This document shows positions 1 to 6,461 of a stretch of 6,955 nucleotides of DNA, piece after piece. A model generated the notes under the pieces. The model was not told the origin of the DNA. It made no database searches and worked only from the letters and a program-made list of their open reading frames with translations. The translations under genes and the position numbers were made by a program. Position 1 is the stretch's first letter, and every line of letters starts with the position of its first letter. The DNA comes from Planctomycetaceae bacterium (GTDB lineage Bacteria > Planctomycetota > Planctomycetia > Pirellulales > Thermoguttaceae). Location: positions 1 to 6,955 of the forward strand of contig JAITDV010000271.1 in assembly GCA_031282385.1 (NCBI GenBank), in the 5' to 3' direction.

Positions 1-287
1 ATTCAAAAATTGACCCAAAATTAAAACTCTAATACAAACGGCGATCTTTGATTGGACATTTAATTTAAACATTACTATTCGTACTATAAATGGCGTGCCT
101 CAATAGCGTAAAATCCTGCTTTCGGATTAGGTAAGCAGACGGCGGCAAAGGAAATTTAACGTGTGAACAGTTTATAATAGTCCAATTAACGAAAGCAGAA
201 AATTGTACAAAAACAAAAACAATTAGCAACAAGTCCCTTGCCGAAAAAGCAAGAGTCATGTACAATGCCGTCCGATATAAACAGTAA
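1..287. other. left-edge non-coding region
   Basis: No gene is supported here. All three forward frames meet stops within the first 40 or so bases. The only reading frame of any length is a 66-codon minus-strand frame (65-265) whose translation shows no recognisable motif beyond a short hydrophobic run. The base composition is AT-rich and resembles the other intergenic gaps of this window. The region ends where the hairpin element begins at 288. Confidence 0.5.
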
Positions 288-430
288 TAGACCTTTTCTC
301 TAACCTAAAAATACATCAACGCAACAAAAAAACTACAACAAAAAACCGCCTTTAACTCCTCCGAGCCCCCCCCTGACCTCTCCTTCGGAGGGGTCAGGGG
401 GGGGCTCCTACAGGTTAGCGAAAAGGTCTA
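288..430 (+). mobile_element. MITE-like hairpin element, copy 1
   Basis: A 143-bp non-coding element bounded by imperfect terminal inverted repeats: TAGACCTTTTCTCTAACCT at 288-306 and AGGTTAGCGAAAAGGTCTA at 412-430, pairing over 19 bp with one mismatch. An A-rich left arm (307-362) is followed by a very GC-rich hairpin (363-407) and a short right arm. A second copy in inverted orientation lies at 6270-6461. Positions 291-365 match the reverse complement of 6387-6461 at 74 of 75 bases, and 405-432 match that of 6268-6295 exactly. Terminal repeats, small size and no coding capacity suggest a non-autonomous transposable element or a large REP-like palindrome. No transposase is present. A target-site duplication is not clear here. 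It ends 115 bp before the synthase start. Confidence 0.75.
363..407. repeat. GC-rich stem-loop inside element copy 1
   Basis: Bases 363-383 pair with 387-407 to form a 21-bp stem with a TTC loop (384-386) and one T-G wobble (379/391). An uninterrupted run of eight C on one side pairs with eight G on the other. In DNA this is a strong cruciform, and in RNA a very stable hairpin able to stop or protect transcripts. No T-run follows on either side, so it is not a textbook intrinsic terminator, although it may block read-through toward the synthase gene. Confidence 0.75.
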
Positions 431-545
431 ATGTTGATGCGGCAATTTTGACGTAGTAGGTTGTCGAATTTTTGTATCGTATGTACATTAGGTCGATAGT
501 TAAATTGTTGAATTAAAAATTTTTTTGACAGAATAGTTTTTAAAC

Positions 546-1811
546 ATGTGTAAAGAAGTCGTAATAACTGGTTTTGGTTTGTTGTCTCCGGTTGGCAATG
601 ACAAGGAATCTTTTTGGACTGCTCTTTTGAACGAGACTAGCGGGATCAGATTTATCAATATTGTAACGAAAAATGAATCACTCCGTCCAATGGGCAGCGA
701 AGTACCCGAATTCCACGCCAAAGATTACATCAAACCCCGTAAAAATATCAAAGTAATGAGCCGCGATATTCAATTAGCTTTGGTCGCATCTGCGCACGCG
801 GTAAATTCGGCGAATCTTATTACCGAAGGTGAGAATCGGACAGTTGAATCTGACAGGTTGGGAGTGATGTTCGGCAGTGATTTGATTGGAGCGGAGATTG
901 ATTTGCTTTTGAATGCGTTTCGGGCAGGAATCAAAGATAGTAAATACGATTTTTCACGTTGGGGAATTGATGCGATGCGTGATGTTTTTCCGCTTTGGAT
1001 GTTGAAATTTTTGCCCAATATGCCGTCATGTCATATTTCAATTGCACATGACGCGCACGCTCCTAGCAATTCACTAACCCTCTGCCGCGGTTCAAGTCTA
1101 GCCGCAATAATGGAAGCAACCCGCACAATCCAACGCGGTGCAGCTGATGTTATGATTGCCGGCGGTTGCGGAAACCGTATAAATCAAGATTTTCAAACCA
1201 GAGTTAATGTATATTTTCCCGCACCGCGTCAAGATGATCCTACTATTGCGTTGCGTCCTTTTGATATTGACAGAAATGGAACTGTACTCGGTGAAGGCGC
1301 AGGTGCGTTCATACTTGAAAGCCGTGAATTTGCCGAGGCAAGAGGTGCAAAAATTCACGCAAAAATTCGCGGTTTCGCCGCAACAAACGAACCTAAATTA
1401 CACGACCGTCCTACCGGCAGAGCTATTCGGCGAGCTATAAAACTTGCGTTAGGACAAGCGGATTTTAAACCTGATGATATTGGATTTGTCAATGCCGACG
1501 GAATCGGCGTGCAACACGATGATAAAATAGAAGCTGTTGCAATTCGTGAAGAACTTGGCGAAGTGCCGGTTTCGGCGAACAAAGGTAATTTCGGCGATCT
1601 TGGAAGCGGCACAGGCGCTGTTGAACTTATTGCCGCATTGCTTTCGTTGGAACACAACACAATACCGCCAACACGTAATCACAATCAAACTGCTCCAGAT
1701 TGCCCAATAAATGTTGTACACAAAAAAACAGAAACCCCAAGACATAAAACCACTCTAAAACTAAATCAAACCAGAATGGGAAGATCATTTGCTATCATAT
1801 TGGAAAAATAA
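546..1811 (+). CDS. beta-ketoacyl synthase-fold protein with degenerate active site (chain-length-factor-like)
   Basis: This 421-residue protein has the length and fold signature of FabF-type beta-ketoacyl-ACP synthases: an N-terminal VVITGFGLLSPVGND stretch, ADVMIAGG (200-207), RPFDIDRNGTVLGEGAGAF (237-254) and GAVE (357-360). Aligned without gaps to remembered E. coli FabF, the nucleophilic Cys of TACTSG falls on Arg181 (Cys180 is one position early), the His of AHGTST is Asp318, and the His of TGH is Asp351. Only Lys346 remains. The C-terminal gating loop GFGGTN is also gone (TRMGRS). Ordinary condensation is therefore unlikely. The pattern resembles chain-length factors (KS-beta), which pair with a catalytic synthase, but no partner is in the window. 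The start is fixed by an in-frame TAG at 534. No clear Shine-Dalgarno is visible. It lies downstream of a hairpin element and converges with the glycosyltransferase gene. Family is confident; role is inferred. Confidence 0.88.
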   Translation: MCKEVVITGFGLLSPVGNDKESFWTALLNETSGIRFINIVTKNESLRPMGSEVPEFHAKDYIKPRKNIKVMSRDIQLALVASAHAVNSANLITEGENRTVESDRLGVMFGSDLIGAEIDLLLNAFRAGIKDSKYDFSRWGIDAMRDVFPLWMLKFLPNMPSCHISIAHDAHAPSNSLTLCRGSSLAAIMEATRTIQRGAADVMIAGGCGNRINQDFQTRVNVYFPAPRQDDPTIALRPFDIDRNGTVLGEGAGAFILESREFAEARGAKIHAKIRGFAATNEPKLHDRPTGRAIRRAIKLALGQADFKPDDIGFVNADGIGVQHDDKIEAVAIREELGEVPVSANKGNFGDLGSGTGAVELIAALLSLEHNTIPPTRNHNQTAPDCPINVVHKKTETPRHKTTLKLNQTRMGRSFAIILEK

Positions 1812-1824
1812 ACCTTTATCTGAA

Positions 1825-1857
1825 CGTAACTATTAAAAATAAATCGTAACTATTCAG
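1825..1857 (-). repeat. GTAACTATTCAG repeat, tandem pair between convergent genes
   Basis: The 55-bp gap between the convergent synthase and glycosyltransferase genes holds CGTAACTATT at 1825-1834 and the fuller CGTAACTATTCAG at 1845-1857, both in the same orientation. Read on the minus strand this is CTGAATAGTTACG, the motif also found at 6551, 6685 (partial) and 6837. No conventional hairpin terminator is visible in the gap. Confidence 0.6.
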
Positions 1858-1866
1858 TCGCGGGAT

Positions 1867-3057
1867 TCAATTGTTTAGGAAAAGGTCTACTGTATTCACG
1901 TTTGATGAGTTTAGATGTGATTCATATAATTTTCTGATTTGTGCGGTCATATTGTGGTGATCGAATTTATTTTCGCAAAGTTCTTTTCCGTTTTGTCCGA
2001 ATTTTATTCTTAAATCAGGTGAGGTTGCAAGTTTTATGATTGCGTTTTCGAGTTGTTTTATCGATTTAGGCGGTAGAAGATAGCCTGTAACTCCATCAAT
2101 CACAACCTCGCGTGCCCCGTCAATATCATAACTTATCACAGGTTTACCTGCTAATAACGCTTGCGGCAACACTCTTGCAAGTCCCTCACGCAAACTTGTA
2201 TGCACAACAATATCCATTGCTGAAATCACTGCCGGAATTTGCTCCGGCGGCAAAAGACCTGTAAAAACAAACCTGTCCGAAATACCACGCAACTCCACAT
2301 CTCTACGAAACTTCTCTAACAAAATACCATCGCCGACAAACATAAATTTCACAACCGGAACCGCATGTAAAATTGACTCCGCCGCCGCAACCACATACTC
2401 GTGTCCCTTCAAATAAAACAATCTTGCAATCTTGCCCACAACTATATCATCTTTGCCAATCCCAAAACGTTCTCGTGTTTTCGTGCGGAATTGTTCGGAG
2501 TTAAGAAACGGATCAACCTCTATGCCGCTGTATATTGTTGTGAATTTTTCGTGCGGAGCAATTCTCGCCTTCGTCATCAAATCTGTCATCGCATCAGCCA
2601 CAGATATTATTGCATGGCAACGCCTCGCTACAAACCGTTCACAAAACTGATAGAAAATGCGGACAAATCGATTTTGATACGGATAAAACGGCGCACCATG
2701 AACCGTATGTACTACCAACGGCACTTTAAGATTCCACGCAGCTAAACGCCCAATAATTCCAGCTTTGGCACTATGCGTGTGAACAACATCCGGCTTAAAA
2801 TCCATCAGATGCCGGCGCAAATTATAATAAGCACAAATATCACGATACGGCGAAATTGAACGCACTAATTCCGGCAACACTAAAACCGGAAATTTTTCCT
2901 CAATTGCGGACAAAAGCGACCCTTCAAGCCCAGTCTCAGCTCCAATTATCAACAAAACATCATCACCAAAATCACTGACCAAATCCGCACAATTCAATAA
3001 CGTATTCTCTTGCGCTCCGCCAACTATCAACCGCGTAATTATATGAACAACTCGCAT
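1867..3057 (-). CDS. family 4 glycosyltransferase (GT-B fold)
   Basis: A 396-residue protein, typical in length for GT4 enzymes, which transfer a sugar from a nucleotide donor to a lipid-linked or growing glycan at the cytoplasmic face of the membrane. The N-terminal acceptor domain shows ITRLIVGGAQEN (7-18), VVHTHSAKAGIIGRLAAW (91-108) and HTVHGAPF (117-124). The C-terminal donor domain shows KIARLFYLKGHE (209-220), FVGDG (240-244), FTGLLP (265-270) and EGLARVLPQALLAGKPVISY (291-310). The second Glu of the classical E-x7-E motif is Gln299, which I believe is a recurring variant in related planctomycete enzymes. There is no signal peptide. The final residues (about VDLFLNN) are encoded by DNA resembling the end of the hairpin element (1879-1889). 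No Shine-Dalgarno is visible. With the EpsI-like gene nearby, a role in exopolysaccharide or envelope glycan synthesis is likely; the sugar cannot be named. Confidence 0.93.
   Translation of the reverse strand: MRVVHIITRLIVGGAQENTLLNCADLVSDFGDDVLLIIGAETGLEGSLLSAIEEKFPVLVLPELVRSISPYRDICAYYNLRRHLMDFKPDVVHTHSAKAGIIGRLAAWNLKVPLVVHTVHGAPFYPYQNRFVRIFYQFCERFVARRCHAIISVADAMTDLMTKARIAPHEKFTTIYSGIEVDPFLNSEQFRTKTRERFGIGKDDIVVGKIARLFYLKGHEYVVAAAESILHAVPVVKFMFVGDGILLEKFRRDVELRGISDRFVFTGLLPPEQIPAVISAMDIVVHTSLREGLARVLPQALLAGKPVISYDIDGAREVVIDGVTGYLLPPKSIKQLENAIIKLATSPDLRIKFGQNGKELCENKFDHHNMTAQIRKLYESHLNSSNVNTVDLFLNN
1879..1889 (+). repeat. solo terminal-repeat-like sequence in 3' end of glycosyltransferase gene
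   Basis: GAAAAGGTCTA matches exactly the outer 11 bases of the right terminal repeat of element copy 1 (420-430). With one gap the match extends: GTTTAGGAAAAGGTCTA against GGTTAGCGAAAAGGTCTA. It lies inside the last codons of the glycosyltransferase gene. It may be a remnant end of the element or a chance match; 11 bases in a 7-kb window is suggestive only. Confidence 0.35.
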
Positions 3058-3200
3058 AAAAAGAATGTTTGAAATCGCCCAAAATCAGAATAAATCAATG
3101 AATTCAAAAAAGGAATTAGGAAGTTTTAGGGTAATGAAAAATCTCCGTAATATCAGTAGTAATCTACGGAAATTTCACATTGTTATATATTAGTTTTTTT

Positions 3201-3329
3201 GTAACTATTCAGTAGCGAGCGTTTTTTTATCGTGAAATAATGTTTTGAATTACAATTTTTGGCAACGAGTTGAAAATCTCATTTCTCAAAAAACAACACA
3301 ACATAAAAAACATTCCACTGAATAGTTAC
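3201..3329. repeat. inverted pair of GTAACTATTCAGT repeats (possible mini-element)
   Basis: GTAACTATTCAGT (3201-3213) and its exact inverse ACTGAATAGTTAC (3317-3329) bound a 129-bp AT-rich segment in the gap between the glycosyltransferase and transporter genes. Poly-T lies just outside each end as read from that end. The interior has no ORF. The 13-bp perfect terminal inversion and small size suggest a non-autonomous insertion element whose ends belong to the family also seen at 1825-1857 and 6551-6849. Ends starting GTAA are reminiscent of IS66-type elements, but this is an unchecked recollection. The right end lies 9 bp beyond the transporter stop codon. Confidence 0.55.
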
Positions 3330-3338
3330 AGTTTTTTT

Positions 3339-5162
3339 CTAATCAATTCCGTGCATCATTTGTTTTAACTTCGGCGCAAGTATTAGCGCGATTATGCCGA
3401 TTATCATTGGGATTATTGCCATTAGCAAAAAGAAATCTGCAAGCCCGGATTTCTCACCCAAAAAGAAACTAATTCCATCACCTGCTCCAAAAATACTCGC
3501 TAATTGACCCGCAAAAACATACGCAACACTGCTTGCCAGAAACCAAACTCCCATAAACAAAGACGCATAACGCGCCGGCGCAAGTTTTGTAACCATTGAT
3601 AACCCGACAGGTGAAAGGCAAAGTTCACCCCAAGTTGCAAGTAAATAACAAAACACTAACCAATATGCTGCCGCTTTGCCGCCTGTTGCTTTGGCTTCTA
3701 TCGCGCCGGGAATCATGACAAAGAAACTCGCGGAAACTAACAACGCCCCCAACGCAAATTTAGTTGGCGTACTCGGCTCAATTCCAAAACGCGCAAGAAA
3801 TATCCAAATCGTCGCAAATATCGGCGCAAATATCACTATACCAAAAGCGTTCACTGATTGATACCAAGTTGCCGGAAATGTAAATGCGTTGTCTCGCGGA
3901 ACAAAATCCCTGCCCAATCCTTCTTCCACCTTTTTCAATTCTGTCAACGCAATGACAATATCATCATCCTTATTGTCCGCAAGCCGTAACTTCAATCCTT
4001 CGGCACGCTCTGCCAATAAAGGAAATATCTTTTCAACCGAACCTTCATCTTCCTCGTTGTTCTTTCTAAAAGAAAACAACCGAACCGCACGATCATTAAA
4101 TGATTCAGGTTGAACATGCAACTCTCCATTTTGACCGAGCCTCTTTGCCTGATCTTCCAACGCCTCCAAACGAACAATAAGTGACTTGTACTTTACCACT
4201 CTTTCATTGTCCAAAAGATTATTCTTAATAAAATTCGGCGATACTTTGATTACTGAATCTGCAATACTGCGATCCGTATTTTTCTTTGCAAAAACATTCA
4301 ACGACGAACCTGCTTGTTCAAACGCCGTCCAAAACGCTATCACAAAAATCGAAAGCGCAATAATTACAAAAATCCGATCATAATCTTTTCTATCAAGCGG
4401 TCTGGTTTGTTCATAAACTAATTTCTCATGTGCGGCTTTGGCTTCTGCCGTCATTTCTTCATTAGGGTCATGTCTTACCGGCGCCGCGCCAATACCTTTC
4501 AAATGCACCTGACCAAATAAAGTAAACGAAATCAGACCACAAATCATTCCCAAACCCGCAATAATAAACCCAAGATGAAAACCGTAATTCTCCGCAACCG
4601 TACCAGCAACCAAAGGCGAAAAAAACGCACCTATATTGATACCCATGTAGAAAATTGTAAACGCTACATCACGCCGCCGATCACCTTGCTCGTACAATTG
4701 ACCAACCATAACTGAAATACACGGTTTGAAAAATCCGTTGCCCAAAATCATCAAACCAAGACCAATATAAAACACTACCAACGCCGTCGGATCGGTTGCA
4801 AATGTTACCTTAACACCGCAGCCTATACGCACAAATTCTGTTGCCGCAAGAAAAAATTCGCCTAACGCCATCAAAACCGCACCAAGTATCACACAAAAAC
4901 GTTGACCAATAAACCGGTCTGCTATCCAACCGCCAAGAATAGGAGAAAGATAAACCAAACCCGTGTACCAACCATAAAGTTTGTAAGCATCGGACTCACT
5001 CCAACCAAAACCCGGTGTCCACTCGCTTGTTGAAACACTCACCAAATAAAGAACCAATATCGCACGCATCGCATAAAAAGCAAAACGTTCCCACATTTCT
5101 GTTGTAAAAAGAACCCAAAGACCGGCAGGATGACGCCGCGAAGAAACATTAACGTTACTCAT
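3339..5162 (-). CDS. POT/PTR family proton-coupled oligopeptide transporter
   Basis: This 607-residue inner-membrane protein of the major facilitator superfamily should import di- and tripeptides with protons. It carries the POT hallmarks: the ExxER motif in TM1 (Glu22, Glu25, Arg26, within TEMWERFAFY), GGWIADRFIGQR (77-88), FYMGINIGAFFSPL (171-184), FWTAFEQAGSSLNVFA (277-292) in TM7 and GELCLSPVGLS (512-522) in TM10. I count about 12 membrane segments (near 13-42, 60-82, 87-110, 126-150, 166-190, 195-217, 263-281, 436-456, 467-487, 498-518, 531-555, 575-596). The extra HA/HB helix pair of many bacterial POTs seems absent. Between TM7 and TM8, residues about 299-422 form a charged, helix-rich insert that accounts for the extra length over the usual roughly 500 residues; by MFS topology it should face the periplasm. 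A possible promoter lies at 5244-5272. No Shine-Dalgarno is evident. It appears to be transcribed alone. Confidence 0.94.
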   Translation of the reverse strand: MSNVNVSSRRHPAGLWVLFTTEMWERFAFYAMRAILVLYLVSVSTSEWTPGFGWSESDAYKLYGWYTGLVYLSPILGGWIADRFIGQRFCVILGAVLMALGEFFLAATEFVRIGCGVKVTFATDPTALVVFYIGLGLMILGNGFFKPCISVMVGQLYEQGDRRRDVAFTIFYMGINIGAFFSPLVAGTVAENYGFHLGFIIAGLGMICGLISFTLFGQVHLKGIGAAPVRHDPNEEMTAEAKAAHEKLVYEQTRPLDRKDYDRIFVIIALSIFVIAFWTAFEQAGSSLNVFAKKNTDRSIADSVIKVSPNFIKNNLLDNERVVKYKSLIVRLEALEDQAKRLGQNGELHVQPESFNDRAVRLFSFRKNNEEDEGSVEKIFPLLAERAEGLKLRLADNKDDDIVIALTELKKVEEGLGRDFVPRDNAFTFPATWYQSVNAFGIVIFAPIFATIWIFLARFGIEPSTPTKFALGALLVSASFFVMIPGAIEAKATGGKAAAYWLVFCYLLATWGELCLSPVGLSMVTKLAPARYASLFMGVWFLASSVAYVFAGQLASIFGAGDGISFFLGEKSGLADFFLLMAIIPMIIGIIALILAPKLKQMMHGID

Positions 5163-5243
5163 TGAACAAATATGTTGTTGTTAAAGCGAACCTCTGGATA
5201 AATTCGGAATTCGGATTTCAGGATTCAGAATCAATTTTTTAGG

Positions 5244-5272
5244 AAAATATTTTTAAACTGTTCTCAAGTCAA
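5244..5272 (-). promoter_or_regulatory. candidate sigma70-like promoter for the transporter
   Basis: Read on the minus strand, TTGACT (5267-5272) is followed after exactly 17 bp by TATTTT (5244-5249). This would give a leader of roughly 75 nt before the transporter ATG at 5162. The -35 box is one base from consensus, but the -10 box is weak. In DNA this AT-rich such matches occur by chance, so this is a suggestion only. Confidence 0.25.
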
Positions 5273-5516
5273 ATCACCTTCTTCGTCTGCTAATTTATTG
5301 GAAAGCAGAGGCTTTCACGCTCTTGATTCACGCAATTCATAATACGAGCAGTTTACATCCACTTTTTAACGTCAAATTAACATGTAGATTCCGATTTTCA
5401 AGTTAATCAAAAAATCTGTAAATCGTCGCAACTGACGGACAAAAAAATATTGACAAAAATATTGTTGTTGAGGTTCTGATGTTGTTGGTAAATTTGAAAA
5501 AAATGCACAGTTGAAA

Positions 5517-5553
5517 ATATCTAAAAATTCAATTAAATTCAATTTTTAGATAT
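5517..5553 (-). terminator. AT-rich palindrome after the EpsI-like gene, possible terminator
   Basis: ATATCTAAAAATT (5517-5529) and AATTTTTAGATAT (5541-5553) form a perfect 13-bp inverted repeat around an 11-base centre that can pair further (AATT/AATT). It begins 9 bp beyond the stop codon of the minus-strand EpsI-like gene. On that strand only a short T-rich stretch follows, so termination efficiency is uncertain. Position favours a transcript-end hairpin, possibly bidirectional. Confidence 0.5.
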
Positions 5554-5562
5554 TATTTCAAA

Positions 5563-6246
5563 TCATCGACAAGGCAAAATATAGTTGCGTATAGTCGGTA
5601 AACAATCAGACAAAAATTCATGTGCAACATCGTTTTGTTCGTTTTCCGCGGCTTGTACTTGAATTTTGTAAGCGTATCGAAAACCGCTGAATTTGAATCG
5701 CGGGTTATCGTCCGCAACCCAGACATTGCCAACACTTACACCGTAGTAGAAAGTTATAATGCCGCCTCTTGCGGAATTATTGATAAACTTAACTTTCCAC
5801 AACGTGTTTTCATCTGTAGCTTTGCTGGTAAAATCCAGAATAGGAAACTTAACAGACACTCTGCCTTTATCATCTTTCTTGTAATCTCGACCGCCAAAAC
5901 ATATCTCCGGCGAATGAACAACTATTATTCCGGTCTTGCCGACCATTAATGTAATATAAACTGCGGATTGCGTTTTGGTGTTTTTGTAGAGACGCGAAAT
6001 ATATCCGTCTTGAATTTGTAGAGCCTTAACGTCAAGCTCCGACAACTCGCTTTCACCTTCAGCAACCCAATCACCTATCGTGTAAGGTAACTCTTTAAGT
6101 TTATTTTTCGCTTCGCTAATACCGGAAAAACTCGACCAACGAGCCGTCTTTACACCAGTATAAATCGTAACCGCGGACAAAATAAAGATTGCAATTACTA
6201 TACCAATATAAAGCTGAACCGGATTTTTAGATTTTTCATTACTCAT
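5563..6246 (-). CDS. exosortase-associated EpsI-like protein (DUF3485)
   Basis: A 227-residue protein with a short basic/polar N-terminus, one membrane segment (about 12-31) and an extracytoplasmic domain. It shows the DUF3485/EpsI pattern: LPYTIGDWVAEG (53-64), a YISRLYKN strand (82-89), VYITLMVGKTG (96-106), the hallmark VHSPEICFGG (110-119, with His111, Glu114 and Cys116), then FYYGVSVGNVWVADDNPRFKF (167-187) and a C-terminal FLSDCLPTI (211-219). The family is found beside or fused to exosortases, membrane cysteine peptidases that process PEP-CTERM-type sorted proteins, and in EPS loci; its exact biochemical role is not settled. Here it stands alone, with no exosortase in the window. The start ATG lies 23 bp from the end of element copy 2, so the promoter probably lies in or is displaced by that element. 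A palindrome follows the stop. Confidence 0.87.
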   Translation of the reverse strand: MSNEKSKNPVQLYIGIVIAIFILSAVTIYTGVKTARWSSFSGISEAKNKLKELPYTIGDWVAEGESELSELDVKALQIQDGYISRLYKNTKTQSAVYITLMVGKTGIIVVHSPEICFGGRDYKKDDKGRVSVKFPILDFTSKATDENTLWKVKFINNSARGGIITFYYGVSVGNVWVADDNPRFKFSGFRYAYKIQVQAAENEQNDVAHEFLSDCLPTIRNYILPCR

Positions 6247-6269
6247 TTTTTTAATTTGTTAGTTTATAT

Positions 6270-6461
6270 TAGACCTTTTCGCTAACCTGTAGGAGACCAC
6301 CCCTGACCCCTCCCGAAAGTGGGAATTATTCGCCTCTCTCGGAGGCGTCTTCTTATTTCCCCTCCTTCGGAGGGGTTAGGGGTGGTCTCGGAGGAGTTAA
6401 AAGCGGTTTTTTGTTGTAGTTTTTTTGTTGCGTTGATGTATTTTTAGGTTAGAGAAAAGGT
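6270..6461 (-). mobile_element. MITE-like hairpin element, copy 2 (inverted relative to copy 1)
   Basis: The same element as at 288-430, in the opposite orientation and 49 bp longer. The left end TAGACCTTTTCGCTAACCT (6270-6288) and right end AGGTTAGAGAAAAGGT (6446-6461) are inverted repeats with one mismatch. The A-rich arm (6387-6461) matches copy 1 at 74 of 75 bases. The centre differs: the GC stem is enlarged by an inner segment with further hairpins. The direct repeats TTTATATTAG (6263-6272) and TTTATTTTAG (6464-6473) match at 9 of 10 bases and could be traces of a target duplication, though they are not exactly abutting on the right. No coding capacity. It sits directly upstream of the EpsI-like gene. 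Confidence 0.75.
6293..6389. repeat. compound nested hairpin inside element copy 2
   Basis: The outer stem is formed by 6293-6313 and 6369-6389 (21 bp, one G-T wobble), equivalent to the stem of copy 1. Enclosed are CGCCTC/GAGGCG (6331-6336 with 6342-6347) and CCCCTCC/GGAGGGG (6359-6365 with 6369-6375, loop TTC), the latter competing with the outer stem for one arm. A weak TCCC/GGGA pair lies at 6311-6324. The alternative pairings make a branched or switching structure possible in RNA. Confidence 0.7.

Larger units (their letters stand above)
5163..5562. other. 400-bp intergenic region upstream of the transporter
   Basis: No coding region is supported. The stretch holds a candidate minus-strand promoter (5244-5272), a short direct repeat AATTCGG AATTCGG near 5201-5214, a repeated AAAAATATTG-type motif near 5443-5464, and an AT-rich palindrome (5517-5553) just beyond the stop of the EpsI-like gene. 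It separates the EpsI-like gene from the transporter widely enough that the two are probably independent transcription units. Confidence 0.5.

Noticed and set aside
65..265. 66-codon minus-strand reading frame with a hydrophobic segment
   Set aside because: No recognisable motif, no ribosome site and typical intergenic composition; frames of this length are expected by chance.
288..430. CRISPR-like or riboswitch interpretation of the GC-rich repeat region
   Set aside because: There is no regular repeat-spacer periodicity, and the structure is explained as one palindromic element with a second inverted copy elsewhere.
525..548. TTGACA box just before the synthase start as a -35 element
   Set aside because: The -10 position would fall at the ATG with no recognisable hexamer, so it cannot drive a normal leadered transcript.
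1098..1745. Several 70-100 codon frames opposite to or overlapping the synthase gene
   Set aside because: They overlap a gene with clear family motifs throughout and show no motifs of their own.
2401..2745. 114-codon plus-strand frame within the glycosyltransferase gene
   Set aside because: Antisense shadow of a well-supported gene; its translation resembles no family I know.
3144..3170. TCCGTA / TACGGA inverted repeat upstream of the glycosyltransferase
   Set aside because: Arms are only 6 bp with a 15-base spacer; too weak to call as an operator or hairpin.
5620..5949. 109-codon plus-strand frame opposite the EpsI-like gene
   Set aside because: The minus-strand gene carries the DUF3485 motifs across this stretch; the plus frame is a shadow.
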